From Holophagae bacterium (lineage in GTDB: Bacteria; Acidobacteriota; Holophagae; Acanthopleuribacterales; Acanthopleuribacteraceae): a stretch of DNA of 64,000 bases. The stretch covers positions 1-64,000 of the forward strand of contig JAJCXM010000034.1 in NCBI GenBank assembly GCA_029263455.1. Reading direction: 5' to 3'. The notes under the pieces were generated by a model. It was not told where the DNA came from. It made no database searches and saw only the letters and a program-made list of their open reading frames with translations. The translations under genes were made by a program, and so were the position numbers. Below, piece by piece: positions 47,456-56,978 of the stretch; position 1 is the first letter of the stretch, and each line of letters starts with the position of its first letter.

Positions 47456-48370
47456 CTAGTCCTTGATAGCTTTGCTTAGGGATTGAAACATAAGTGAAGC
47501 GGCACCGAACTTACCCGATTCCGGACCTAGAAGGGCACGTTTGACTCGTGGCATTTCGTTCGTTCCAAATGTCTGCTTTACCATCATTTCTTCGATCCCG
47601 TCCATGAACAGTGGCTGATTAGAAAGGCCTCCGCCCAAAACGATCATGCTGGGATCATACAAGGAAACCAACATCCCCAAAAACCGGACATATAGTCTCT
47701 GAGTCTCGGCCAGGATCGCTTGTACGTGTTCATCAGATTCGTCCTCGAACAATTGCTCACAGCTACTTCGTTCCAAGATTGGATCACTGTCCTGGTATCG
47801 CTTCAGAATCGACGGGCCTGATAAATAGGCTTCAACACACCCTAGCAACCCGCATTCGCAGGGACGACCGCAAACATCTAAAGGGATATGGCCCGGTTCC
47901 GGTGCCCAGCCATGAGCGCCATTGAAGAGTCGACCTTGAGTGACTACGCCAACGCCGATTCCGGTGCCCAGAATCACACCAACTACATCCTTGATGCCTT
48001 TCGCGATGCCCCAACTAGATTCCGCCACGGCCAAACAATTTGCGTCGTTCTCGAAAATCGATGGGACATCCAGAGCCGCTGCGACTTCTTTAGCAAACTC
48101 AGTCCCGTTAATGGCACGCGAATTAGGTGCGTTGCGCATAATGCCGTCGCAAATACTGCCCGGAATGCCAAAACCGACACCCTTGATGGGATGCCTCGAT
48201 GACAGTTCGTTGACTATGTCTAACAAAACTTGAATAGTGTCCGCGCGCGTGTCTGGTGAAGGAACCCGTATCTTATGATCCATGACACCAATCTCATTGA
48301 TGAGTGCAGCTTCGATTTTGGTCCCGCCAATATCAAAGCCGATTACCCAACGAATGGCACTTTCACTCAA
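47456..48370 (-). CDS. ROK-family sugar kinase
   Basis: 304 aa. An ATP-dependent hexokinase-fold enzyme, probably glucose, fructose or an amino sugar. The N-terminal phosphate loop is GFDIGGTKIEAAL, the catalytic Asp region is SIFENDANCLAVAESSWG, and EPGHIPLD is the ExGH metal motif. The zinc-binding cysteines lie in CGRPCECGLLGCVEAYLSGP. These are all ROK hallmarks; no DNA-binding domain is present, so it is not a repressor. It overlaps the Rieske-flavoenzyme gene by 4 bp, closing the six-gene operon. Its link to the redox genes is obscure. Confidence 0.92.
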   Translation of the reverse strand: MSESAIRWVIGFDIGGTKIEAALINEIGVMDHKIRVPSPDTRADTIQVLLDIVNELSSRHPIKGVGFGIPGSICDGIMRNAPNSRAINGTEFAKEVAAALDVPSIFENDANCLAVAESSWGIAKGIKDVVGVILGTGIGVGVVTQGRLFNGAHGWAPEPGHIPLDVCGRPCECGLLGCVEAYLSGPSILKRYQDSDPILERSSCEQLFEDESDEHVQAILAETQRLYVRFLGMLVSLYDPSMIVLGGGLSNQPLFMDGIEEMMVKQTFGTNEMPRVKRALLGPESGKFGAASLMFQSLSKAIKD

Positions 48371-49980
48371 AGTTCAGTGACTCCCCCATAACGAACCCCT
48401 GACAAGTAAGCCATATCTCGTTTCCAGGTGGTGAGATCATCTTTGTGAAATTGATTGGTGTGCGTGTGTCCGCAAGCTCTTGCGAGGATCTGCATTAATG
48501 AAGTCGCTGAACGGAAGAAACGCTCCAATCGGCGTGCCGACTCGTCGATGATAAGGCGTGCGCGCAAATGGTCCTTTTGGGTGGCGACACCCACTGGACA
48601 GTTATTGCTATTACAGGCGCGCATGCCAATGCACCCAATCGCCTGTATGGCCGCATTGGAAACGGCAACCGCATCCGCACCCAAGGCTAACGCCTTTGAG
48701 AAGTCTGCCGGTGTTCTTAATCCACCCGTAATCACCAAGGTCACATGGTCGGCGCCCAGGCGGTCCAAGTGTTTGCGTGCTCTGGCTAATGCTGGAATGG
48801 TGGGTACCGAAATATTGTCGCGAAAAATAAGCGGCGCAGATCCCGTCCCACCGCCACGACCATCTAAGATGACATAATCGACGCCAATATCGAGGGCTGC
48901 ATCCAGATCTTTCTCAATGTGTTGCGCACTAAGTTTGTATCCTATTGGAATGCCACCCGTTGCTTCTCTAACTTCCACGGCAAAATCTTTGATGTAGGAA
49001 ATATCGTCCCAATCGGGAAATCGGGCCGGAGAAATCGCTGGCTGTCCAACTTGCAATCCGCGGACCGCCGCAATCTTTTCTGTCACCTTCGAGCCTGGTA
49101 AGTGGCCTCCAGTACCCGTTTTTGCGCCCTGGCCGCCTTTGAAATGGAAAGCCTGACAATGTTTAACTTTATCCATCGAAAACCCAAATCGACCAGATGC
49201 CAACTCGTAGAAGTAACGCTCATTGGCTTCCTGTTCTTCAGGTAACATGCCGCCTTCACCCGAGCAGATACCAGTTCCTGCCAGATTTGCGCCTTTTGAC
49301 AACGCGATTTTGGCTTCCTGAGATAAAGCACCAAAACTCATGTCGGATACAAAAAGGGGAAGCTCAAGACGAAGTGGTTTTTTGGCATTTGGACCAATTA
49401 CAACGTCTGTTCCAACGGCGGCATCGTCCAGTTGAGGCATACGATGGAGTTGAGCAGTTACAAACTGAATATCGTCCCAACTTGGCAGTTCCTGCCGGGC
49501 AACGCCCATGGCCGCAGACGGCCCGTGGTGGCCGGTTTTACTCAATCCAAATTTTGCTAAATGCTGGATCAGATTGACATGAGGTTCTTCGGGAGCGCCG
49601 TGAACATCTTGATAATTACCCAGATAATCATTTCGGTTGTACGGCTGTGGGTGCGTTTTTTCCCAAGCGGCAATTTCGTCTTCATCAACCCATACCTGAC
49701 CATCTTCGATCCAGGCATTGAAACTGGCCAAGGATTCGTCGTTATTGTATTCACTAATGCCCGTGCGGTAGCGATAGTCCCAACCGTGTACGCCACAAAT
49801 AAGATTCTCGCCCTCGATCGAGCCATCGGCCAAGAGCGCGCCACGGTGATGGCATCGACCGTACAAAACCGAGACATTGTCATCGTAACGAATGACGACA
49901 AGATCCACGTTGGCTACCAAAGCATAGGTCGGTGTCAACGGTTTGAGCTCGGGCCAGGAAGTGATGGCTATCTTATTCAT
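48367..49980 (-). CDS. Rieske-glutamate synthase-like FMN enzyme
   Basis: 537 aa from the ATG at 49978-49980, which has AGAGGTAG upstream. Residues 1-100 form a Rieske [2Fe-2S] domain with C43-x-H45 and C62-x-x-H65. The rest is the central and FMN domains of glutamate synthase (GltB2 type). It carries VILDGRGGGTGSAPL and the late CNSNNCPVGVATQ cysteine cluster, which would hold a 3Fe-4S centre. The amidotransferase domain is absent. It probably oxidises or reduces a small substrate using electrons passed by the Rieske centre. Fifth of six genes; substrate unknown. Confidence 0.88.
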   Translation of the reverse strand: MNKIAITSWPELKPLTPTYALVANVDLVVIRYDDNVSVLYGRCHHRGALLADGSIEGENLICGVHGWDYRYRTGISEYNNDESLASFNAWIEDGQVWVDEDEIAAWEKTHPQPYNRNDYLGNYQDVHGAPEEPHVNLIQHLAKFGLSKTGHHGPSAAMGVARQELPSWDDIQFVTAQLHRMPQLDDAAVGTDVVIGPNAKKPLRLELPLFVSDMSFGALSQEAKIALSKGANLAGTGICSGEGGMLPEEQEANERYFYELASGRFGFSMDKVKHCQAFHFKGGQGAKTGTGGHLPGSKVTEKIAAVRGLQVGQPAISPARFPDWDDISYIKDFAVEVREATGGIPIGYKLSAQHIEKDLDAALDIGVDYVILDGRGGGTGSAPLIFRDNISVPTIPALARARKHLDRLGADHVTLVITGGLRTPADFSKALALGADAVAVSNAAIQAIGCIGMRACNSNNCPVGVATQKDHLRARLIIDESARRLERFFRSATSLMQILARACGHTHTNQFHKDDLTTWKRDMAYLSGVRYGGVTEL

Positions 49981-49982
49981 AT

Positions 49983-50726
49983 CTACCTCTTTTGGATGGA
50001 TTGGATGTCTTGAGGTCGCGTCTTCAATAGGCGCCACGCTCCCAGTTGAACGAGTTCACCTTTCACCTGAACCGGTACAGCGATATGGTTCAAAACCGCA
50101 TCATTAAGCGCGCCACCATCTACGTTTGTCAATAAGTAATAGGATGCCTTATTTACATCATGCCTTACCAATAGAACTGGTGGAACGCCGCCGCTAATAC
50201 AACGGATGGCACAGGCTTGATGCGGTCTGAGATCGCCGGGATTCATGACACCTAAAAAGCACTTGCTGTCGACAATTTCGCCTTCAAGAGTAACTTGACC
50301 TAAGGTCGCTGTACTTTCAGCTATTGACCCTTTTCCTTGTGACTGGATCGATTCAGGCAATATTTCGATCATCGTGCGCTGATCGCGGTAGATGAGCGTG
50401 CCCCGCAATGTAACAAGCGCCCCGTCAAACGACTCGACCGCGGACATGGCGCCAAATTTACCTGGATTGACTAACAAATAACTAGAAGTGGAATCCGCGT
50501 TGGGACGTGTTAACTCAAGTAGTGGAACCGGATATGTTCGAATTGTGCCTTCAAACTCACGAACATGGCCAAACTCAAAAACTGCCGGGCCTAATTCACG
50601 CATCGTGAACAACCAGCCAACCACGCCAACGAGAGCCAGCAACAGGCTCATGCCAATGAACCGACGGACCCAAGATTTGTGGCGCGCAGGCATCTGATTC
50701 AAATAGCCGACATAAAAATCGTTCAC
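49983..50726 (-). CDS. Membrane-anchored protein with conserved Cys motif
   Basis: 247 aa from the GTG at 50724-50726 (GTGA overlap, GGAG upstream); the open frame extends further but runs into the upstream gene. One N-terminal transmembrane helix (SLLLALVGVVGWLFTM) anchors an extracytoplasmic domain of two OB-like halves. The second half holds SKCFLGVMNPGDLRPHQACA followed by RCISGGVPP; the cysteines and His could bind a metal or form disulfides. I do not know the family's function. Its place between two Rieske proteins suggests electron transfer or assembly. Confidence 0.75.
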   Translation of the reverse strand: MNDFYVGYLNQMPARHKSWVRRFIGMSLLLALVGVVGWLFTMRELGPAVFEFGHVREFEGTIRTYPVPLLELTRPNADSTSSYLLVNPGKFGAMSAVESFDGALVTLRGTLIYRDQRTMIEILPESIQSQGKGSIAESTATLGQVTLEGEIVDSKCFLGVMNPGDLRPHQACAIRCISGGVPPVLLVRHDVNKASYYLLTNVDGGALNDAVLNHIAVPVQVKGELVQLGAWRLLKTRPQDIQSIQKR

Positions 50727-51754
50727 GGCTCGATCTCCACTGGCGATACGTGGGTACCCGCAGGAAGCGGTTGGGCATTTACCCACACTATGTTGGCATC
50801 CACCCTTACTTGGAAGGTGGGTATCTTTTCTGTGAATGGCGGCGGCGATTGCCCGTTTTCTGGCAGATACTGGTAGCCGTGCCACGGACAGGTAATACAG
50901 CCGTCAATCACTCGCCCTTCCCCTAAGGGACCGTTCTGGTGTTGACAGACGTTGGATACCGCGCTGATCTTGTTGTCGTAGCGGAAAACAGCAATACGCT
51001 CCCCCGATCCACAAACAATACGGGCGCGGTTCATAGGGATCTCGTCAACCAGTCCTACTCGGATCCAATCATCGGCCAACTCGGAAGGCTGGTCATGACG
51101 ACGTTCACGCCAGCCTGCAATTAGGTGTAAGGTCAAGATCAGACTAAAGCCGGAACCGAATCCAAACGCCCACCAAGGGTGAACTTCAGATTGAAGAATA
51201 CCGAATCCGACATGCGCAATCATTAAGAAGTAGGCAAAATAAACGCCCATATGCAGCGCTTTCCAGGTGGGTGCGCTTAGGTTGGCCAACCAGAAATCGT
51301 GACTGGTTGCGGCCATTAGAAAAAGGATGAATAAGGCGGCTGCGCCAAGTGGCTGAAAAGGAACCCAACCGTAAGCCAGATAATGCCATTCGCTGGTCAG
51401 TAAACTGACGAATGGATTGATGTCGCCCAATACGTGGAATTGAATGAAACTCAATGTCCCATGCACAAATGCTAACAAAAACATCGTCACGCCCAAATGA
51501 CGTCGGTTGTATAGCAATGGCAAGAATGCGTCATTTAAACGGCACAACGGGCCAATTGCAAGAATGACGTGCAGGAGTAGGAAAGCTGCCAATCCAAAGG
51601 AGCGGATAATCATGGTTTCGGCCGTCATGTCGGGGTGCCGCCACAGGGCGATTGGCACAAAGAGCGCAAAATATGTCGCTAGACAGGCAATAAGGGTGAA
51701 GTCATAACGCTTCTTCTGCCCATTCCAACCAACGGCTTGATAGTGGCTGGTCAT
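50723..51754 (-). CDS. Ferric-reductase-like membrane domain fused to a Rieske domain
   Basis: 343 aa. The N-terminal two-thirds hold about six transmembrane helices of the ferric reductase/MsrQ type, with histidines inside helices (LLLHVILAIGPL, FVHGTLSFIQFH, LHMGVYF, MIAHVGFG) able to bind two b hemes. The C-terminal 100 residues are a Rieske domain with CQH and CPWH. This fusion would pass electrons from the quinone pool or NADPH side across the membrane to a Rieske centre, in either direction. The start overlaps the upstream gene by ATGA. Function unknown. Confidence 0.85.
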   Translation of the reverse strand: MTSHYQAVGWNGQKKRYDFTLIACLATYFALFVPIALWRHPDMTAETMIIRSFGLAAFLLLHVILAIGPLCRLNDAFLPLLYNRRHLGVTMFLLAFVHGTLSFIQFHVLGDINPFVSLLTSEWHYLAYGWVPFQPLGAAALFILFLMAATSHDFWLANLSAPTWKALHMGVYFAYFLMIAHVGFGILQSEVHPWWAFGFGSGFSLILTLHLIAGWRERRHDQPSELADDWIRVGLVDEIPMNRARIVCGSGERIAVFRYDNKISAVSNVCQHQNGPLGEGRVIDGCITCPWHGYQYLPENGQSPPPFTEKIPTFQVRVDANIVWVNAQPLPAGTHVSPVEIEP

Positions 51755-52182
51755 AGTTGCTTGACCTCAAAGGGCACAAAATCAATCACTTGCTCGTGGG
51801 CCAAACTATATACGATCAAATAACCGCTGCTTAGGTCAGGAAACGTAATCAACGTACCCGGTATGCCTAATAAACGCGCGTCGTTAGGTAAGGCTTGTGA
51901 GTTGGGTGCCTGAGAGCTGATGTAAACAAGTGGATCAGCAATACGTGAATCCGGATTGAGGACAATCTGTAAGAATCGCCCTGTATCCGATTCAAGGATT
52001 TCACCGGTAGCAGCCTTCTTTTGCCATGGATCTAGTTTGGCAATTAGACGTGTGGCGCTTTTTTCGTTTTCAGCAAAAGGGACAACCTGCCTACGAGTGA
52101 TTGACCAAGTGAATACCACTGGTACCAACACTGCCAACACCACAAAAAAACTTAAATGACGTCGTCGATGTGTCCGTATCAC
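51751..52182 (-). CDS. Small membrane-anchored protein of the redox operon
   Basis: 143 aa. A basic N-terminus (RTHRRRH), one transmembrane helix (LSFFVVLAVLVPVVFTWSI), then a 110-residue soluble domain outside the cytoplasm. That domain carries DARLLGIPGTLITFPD and FVPFEVKQL and no cysteines, so it is not a redox carrier. No family recognised. ATGA overlaps on both sides tie it to the operon. It may be a structural partner of the membrane reductase. Confidence 0.72.
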   Translation of the reverse strand: MIRTHRRRHLSFFVVLAVLVPVVFTWSITRRQVVPFAENEKSATRLIAKLDPWQKKAATGEILESDTGRFLQIVLNPDSRIADPLVYISSQAPNSQALPNDARLLGIPGTLITFPDLSSGYLIVYSLAHEQVIDFVPFEVKQL

Positions 52183-52442
52183 GCTTTATTACCCATACGA
52201 CGGCGCCGATGTGCCGTATTTTCAACAGTCGGCCCCGCTCCTTTAATCCAGCGGTATAGCAACCAAGGCCAAAAAACACAGCTTGCTGGCAGAATCAGCA
52301 AGCGAAATCCCCAGGTTCCCGCTTTGGCTACAGGATCAATCCGATTGACGCCTCGCACACAAAAAGGAACGGCAAAACCGAATCCCACCGCGGCGTAAAT
52401 TACGCTCAGGGTGACAAACCACTCGACGACAGCTAGGGACAT
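52179..52442 (-). CDS. Small two-helix membrane protein, first gene of the redox operon
   Basis: 87 aa from the ATG at 52440-52442, preceded by GGAG. Two hydrophobic segments (EWFVTLSVIYAAVGFGFAVP and LLILPASCVFWPWLLYRW) and an arginine-rich tail (AHRRRRMGNKA). No domain recognised. It overlaps the next gene by 4 bp, and about 120 bp upstream separate it from the histidine kinase gene, where the operon promoter should lie; a TTGACG with a poor -10 is visible but not convincing. Confidence 0.72.
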   Translation of the reverse strand: MSLAVVEWFVTLSVIYAAVGFGFAVPFCVRGVNRIDPVAKAGTWGFRLLILPASCVFWPWLLYRWIKGAGPTVENTAHRRRRMGNKA

Positions 52443-52562
52443 TTGTGACTCCAATTGCTGTCAAATCCTCCCCAATTTTGATGCGGTCGTCAAGTCTGAG
52501 TCTTCTAAAACGAGCAAACAACCGGTTCGTCAATCCTATTCCCGCATTGACGGAGGTCAGTT

Positions 52563-55500
52563 TCAGTTATGCTGATTCTTAAATACATCATCCAGCAGCT
52601 GGGCAAGTTCTTCCTGTTTGTAAGGCTTGTGAATGAACCAGGTGTTTTCTGAATGGCGGAATTCGGCCATTGCCTGAGATTGACCATAACCACTGGTAAG
52701 CACCGCCTTGATAGAAGGATCTTGCATTCTCATTTGTTTCAAAACTTCGTCGCCGTTCATGTAAGGCAAGGTTATATCCAGCAGAATCAAATCGATTTCA
52801 CGATAGTTAGCATCGAATCGTTCCATCGCCTGCTTACCATCTTCAGCAAGAATCACTTTGTAACCGTGGATGGAAAGCGTGGCATCGATCACCTCACGAA
52901 CCATCGGGTCATCTTCAACTAGCAAGATCGTCTTCCCACCAATTCCAGTGAGCTGACTATCAAAAACTTCAACCGGTTGACTGTGACACAAGGGAAAGAA
53001 TATTTGAAATGAAGTGCCTTCGCCGACCTGAGATTCCACTTTTATGGCACCACCATGCGTGTTGACGATGCCGATAACGGCCGCTAGTCCCAATCCCCGT
53101 CCCACAAATTTAGTTGAATAAAAGGGCTCGAAAATGCGTTTGAACTGTTCGACGGGGATACCACAACCATTATCGCTAACGGTTAAACAAACAAAACCAC
53201 CTTCATAATCTGTATCTATTGCTGAAAAGCTGGGTTGGATCGGTTCGAGTCGATCAACGATGTCTGTTGATACTTTCACGCGTCCATTAACCTTTGAAAC
53301 TGATTCTGAAGCATTGGTGATTAGATTCATGGCGACTTGCAGTATTTGGCCACGATCTGCCAACACACAAATATTCTGGTCACTGAGACTGGTCTCCAAA
53401 TGAATGCCTTTTGGAACGCTTAATTCCAATAGCTGCATGGTCTCCACAATCATTGCATTCAGATTGACGGCTTCCTGCACTAACGGTTCTTTCCCAGCAT
53501 AAGCAAGCATCTGTCGGGTCAAATCTGCGGCTCGTTCGGCCGAAACCGTGATATTGCTTATCAATTTTTTGGTACTCGATTTGACCTTGTTATCGCGCAT
53601 CGCTAACTCTGCATTGCCCATAATGGCACTAAGCAAATTGTTGAAATCATGGGCAATTCCGCCCGCCAGTAAACCCAGTGACTCCAATCGCTGAGCTTGT
53701 TGCAGAGCTTCATCGGAGCGCTTGCGGTTGGTGATGTTGCGGCCGATCGTATGTGCCACAATCGCCTGATTATCTTCGTCGCGAATGAGGCTGGCATTGA
53801 GACTCAACCACAGCTCACTGCCATCGGCGGTTTGCACGCGTATCTCGAGATTTTCGACTGGCTTATCGTTTGAGTAAAGCGCTGCATAAGCTCGATTTAA
53901 GGCAGCGACATCTTCATCGACAACAAAAAATGCAGTCGGTTTCCCTAAGACAGAGTCTTTTTCATAACCCAACATCCAACTGGCGGCCAGGTTACAATTA
54001 ATGATGACTCCTTCGCGGTCAGTACTGCAGTATAAGTCAGGCGCATGTTCGTACAGCTCCTGATAGCGACTAAGAAACTTTGCCATCTCATGACGCTGAT
54101 GCCGTTTTTGAATGACCTTATTGAGGACCGCAGCCATGCGTAACAGAATGGCAAGCAATACAACAGCTAGGCCAGTTAGAAACCAAGCTTTTTGCCAGAA
54201 CGGTGCCGTAACGACAAATCGCAGCTCTGCCACCTGCTCGCTCCAAACCGAATCATTGTTCATGGCTTGTACTTGAAAATGGTATGAACCAGGAGGTAGT
54301 CGTTCATAAATGGAGGAACGACGCGTCGTGATAGGGCCCCAACCTTTGTCTAAACCTTGCATCCAGGTTCGATAACGCACCTCATCCTCATTCGTGAATG
54401 ACAACGCGGCATATTTGATCTCAACTTGGTTTTGATCGTGATTGAGCCTGAGTCGTGCGTTTTGCGGTTTAATTTCACCATTCACAGTCCAAGACTCAAT
54501 TAAGACCCGGGGGGCAACAGAGTTCTGTTTGACGTCAGACGGCGCATATTTCGAGACACCGGTCGAGGTACCAAACCAAAGGTTTCCTTCTCGATCAACG
54601 AAGCTTGAGTCCCATAACGACTCGTCGCCAACCAAGCCGTCATTATGATCAAAAGTTCGAAATGAATCACCGTCGAATTGAACGACGCCCTGATTACTGC
54701 CAATCCAGAGTCCATGTTGATCTGTATCGATTAGAGAGAATAGATTGTTATTAGGTAGTCCGTCTTTGGTTGTGTAGAGGCGAAACGCTTGACCATCATA
54801 TTTCAAGAGACCAACGCTGGAAGATACCCACACCAAACCTTCGTGATCGATTAGCAAGCCTGTCGCTTCACCGGGTTGGTAACCATCTTCGGCGCCAAGC
54901 ATTTGAAAACCTTCACCGTCGTACATAAGTAAAAAGAAGTTTGTGCACATCCACAACCTTCCAGACTTATCCCATTGCATATCTTTAACGAACCAACGCG
55001 GCAAATCCATATCGCAGACTAGTGGCTCAAAATAATCGCCTTCCTGCGAATGAAAAACACCGAGTCCGTTACGATGGTTAGTGGCAATCCAAATACCCCC
55101 TTTGGGGCCCTCTACGATGGAATTGACATATTCGCCAATAACGCCATCAGATTCATCGAATATATGCGTTCCACTTGCATCCATGCGGTTGAGACCATCA
55201 TTAGTCCCCACCCAAAAACGCCGTTTTGAATCGTAAAACAAACTACGGATGACGTCACTTGACAGGCCCGATTCTCGACCAATTTTCGTCATCTCTTCGT
55301 CTTTCAGTCTGGTTAGCCCCCCACCTCGAGTTCCAAACCACATAGCTCCTTCGTGGTCTTGAGAAATGGCGGTGACGAATCCGCTAGATAGACCATTTGT
55401 CTTTGAATAGTTTTCGAATCGCCGACCTACATATTTGGATAAACCACTGCCGTAAGTTCCAACCCACAGGTTTCCTTCATAGTCTTCCATCAGGCTGGTG

Positions 55501-56438
55501 ACGTAGTCGCTTACTAAGCCGTTCTTTTCGCCCACCACAAAGCCAGGTGTTGGGCTGATCGACTGAATTCCGCCACCGAATGTTCCAATCCATAAACCTG
55601 AACGGGCAGAATAAGTCATGGCGCCAATATTGTTACTCACGAGTCCATCTGATTCTGTAAGGACATCAACCTTTGAGTCCGAAATCAGATTGACACCGCC
55701 CTCGCCAGTTCCGACATACATTTTGCCGTCATTTGACTCGGCTAGACAAAACACATCGTTGTTTGACAATCCGGTTTGAGTATTTATTGTGCGGATTTCA
55801 CCACCATCAAGTATATTTAGACCGCCGCCGCGAGTACCGATCCATACCCGTCCCTGTCGATCTTCCAACATGGACCAGACCGTATCGTTTGCCAGTCCAT
55901 CAGCTAAACTGATCTGTCTTGTAACGCCTGACTCAATACAATAAATACCTGAACCATATGTGCCCAGCCAAATACTCCCGTCTTTACGTTCCAAACCACA
56001 TAAGAATGTATTGGATGCCGCTTGTTTATCGTCGAAACGCATCCAACTTCCTTGGCTATAGCGATATGCGCCGGTTGAAGTACAAATCCACAAATCGCCA
56101 GCTCGTGTTTCGATAATCTTCCTGACTTGGCCCAATTCCTTCTGGTCAGAGGGCGTCAACACATCGAAACTATGACCGTTGTAGCGGTTCAAGCCCCCGT
56201 ATGTTCCCACCCAAATATAGCCCTTCGCATCCTGAAGGACGTCAAAAACGGCACCGTGAGCTAAGCCATCGCTACTTGTGTAATTACGAATTTGGTAGTG
56301 TTGAGCCGCAATTGGGCTGCAAAAGACACATGCTAGCAACCAGGCTGGCTGTTTGAACAAACTTACCAAGCCAGAAGTGAGGGCTCCTCTAATCTCCGCA
56401 CAAGCTCTCATCAGCCAAAATACGTAGCAATAAAACAT
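52563..56438 (-). CDS. Hybrid two-component sensor kinase with beta-propeller sensor
   Basis: 1291 aa. A signal peptide or anchor (about 1-45) precedes two Reg_prop beta-propellers (about 50-680) of repeats such as GLWIGTFGGGIQSIS. A Y_Y_Y domain (about 680-750) and a transmembrane helix (about 753-772) follow. Inside the cytoplasm come a PAS domain (about 795-915), HisKA with H-box GIAHDFNNLLSA (H about 928), HATPase (about 1030-1150, DNGCGI) and a receiver domain with LLDITLP (D about 1220). The receiver lacks an attached DNA-binding output, unlike the Bacteroides HTCS proteins it resembles. Ligand unknown, probably a polysaccharide-type cue by family precedent. Confidence 0.93.
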   Translation of the reverse strand: MFYCYVFWLMRACAEIRGALTSGLVSLFKQPAWLLACVFCSPIAAQHYQIRNYTSSDGLAHGAVFDVLQDAKGYIWVGTYGGLNRYNGHSFDVLTPSDQKELGQVRKIIETRAGDLWICTSTGAYRYSQGSWMRFDDKQAASNTFLCGLERKDGSIWLGTYGSGIYCIESGVTRQISLADGLANDTVWSMLEDRQGRVWIGTRGGGLNILDGGEIRTINTQTGLSNNDVFCLAESNDGKMYVGTGEGGVNLISDSKVDVLTESDGLVSNNIGAMTYSARSGLWIGTFGGGIQSISPTPGFVVGEKNGLVSDYVTSLMEDYEGNLWVGTYGSGLSKYVGRRFENYSKTNGLSSGFVTAISQDHEGAMWFGTRGGGLTRLKDEEMTKIGRESGLSSDVIRSLFYDSKRRFWVGTNDGLNRMDASGTHIFDESDGVIGEYVNSIVEGPKGGIWIATNHRNGLGVFHSQEGDYFEPLVCDMDLPRWFVKDMQWDKSGRLWMCTNFFLLMYDGEGFQMLGAEDGYQPGEATGLLIDHEGLVWVSSSVGLLKYDGQAFRLYTTKDGLPNNNLFSLIDTDQHGLWIGSNQGVVQFDGDSFRTFDHNDGLVGDESLWDSSFVDREGNLWFGTSTGVSKYAPSDVKQNSVAPRVLIESWTVNGEIKPQNARLRLNHDQNQVEIKYAALSFTNEDEVRYRTWMQGLDKGWGPITTRRSSIYERLPPGSYHFQVQAMNNDSVWSEQVAELRFVVTAPFWQKAWFLTGLAVVLLAILLRMAAVLNKVIQKRHQRHEMAKFLSRYQELYEHAPDLYCSTDREGVIINCNLAASWMLGYEKDSVLGKPTAFFVVDEDVAALNRAYAALYSNDKPVENLEIRVQTADGSELWLSLNASLIRDEDNQAIVAHTIGRNITNRKRSDEALQQAQRLESLGLLAGGIAHDFNNLLSAIMGNAELAMRDNKVKSSTKKLISNITVSAERAADLTRQMLAYAGKEPLVQEAVNLNAMIVETMQLLELSVPKGIHLETSLSDQNICVLADRGQILQVAMNLITNASESVSKVNGRVKVSTDIVDRLEPIQPSFSAIDTDYEGGFVCLTVSDNGCGIPVEQFKRIFEPFYSTKFVGRGLGLAAVIGIVNTHGGAIKVESQVGEGTSFQIFFPLCHSQPVEVFDSQLTGIGGKTILLVEDDPMVREVIDATLSIHGYKVILAEDGKQAMERFDANYREIDLILLDITLPYMNGDEVLKQMRMQDPSIKAVLTSGYGQSQAMAEFRHSENTWFIHKPYKQEELAQLLDDVFKNQHN

Positions 56439-56515
56439 GACGCTTAACCAAATTAAAGATTCTGTGCCTCATCATGTCACAAAACGGCTCTTGGCACAGT
56501 CTTTAAGTTTGTGAC

Positions 56516-56977
56516 TCAACCTGCTTCAACAAAAGCCTTTAGGCCAACTTCAAATAATTGTCGCCAGCCGCTCGACAAAGACGACACCAACTTTTCAGAG
56601 ACTCTGCCAAACAAGGCGTCGTCTATTTTGACAATAGAAGTCTCCCCGTCACTGGTTACCTTGATGGTGAGCAGCGTGCTGCAGGGTCCGCCCCACTCTG
56701 GTGTGCAGAAGCCAGAAAGGCTCAGCGATGATTTTGGCTCGATATGTAGGACTTGGTACCAAAGCAAGCTGCGTGAACCATTTTCCTCGTACAAACGACC
56801 GCCTGCAAAAGGCTCAAAGACAACCTTCGAATCTGGGCCTAGCATATGAAAATCGGGCAACCACCAGTTGGCCAATTCATCCGTCAATTTACGCCAAACC
56901 ACATCTACCCCGGCATTGATTTTCATCTCGAATCCGTACTGCGCAACACGCGCTTGTTCTATGGTTAGATCGTTCAT
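56516..56977 (-). CDS. SRPBCC/AHSA1-family protein
   Basis: 153 aa from the ATG at 56975-56977, preceded by GGAG. A START-like helix-grip fold. Characteristic elements: VDVVWRKLTDELANWWLP, EPFAGGRLYEE, and the GWRQLFEVGLKAFV terminal helix. AHSA1-type proteins next to ArsR regulators may bind hydrophobic ligands or act on small molecules; the ligand is unknown. The gene starts 1 nt past the arsR stop region, so it is co-transcribed with the repressor. Confidence 0.85.
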   Translation of the reverse strand: MNDLTIEQARVAQYGFEMKINAGVDVVWRKLTDELANWWLPDFHMLGPDSKVVFEPFAGGRLYEENGSRSLLWYQVLHIEPKSSLSLSGFCTPEWGGPCSTLLTIKVTSDGETSIVKIDDALFGRVSEKLVSSLSSGWRQLFEVGLKAFVEAG

Positions 56978-56978
56978 T

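Noticed and set aside
48533-48550. Partial match to the GTCGGCATGCCGAC palindrome
   Set aside because: It differs at two positions and lies inside the Rieske-flavoenzyme coding sequence.
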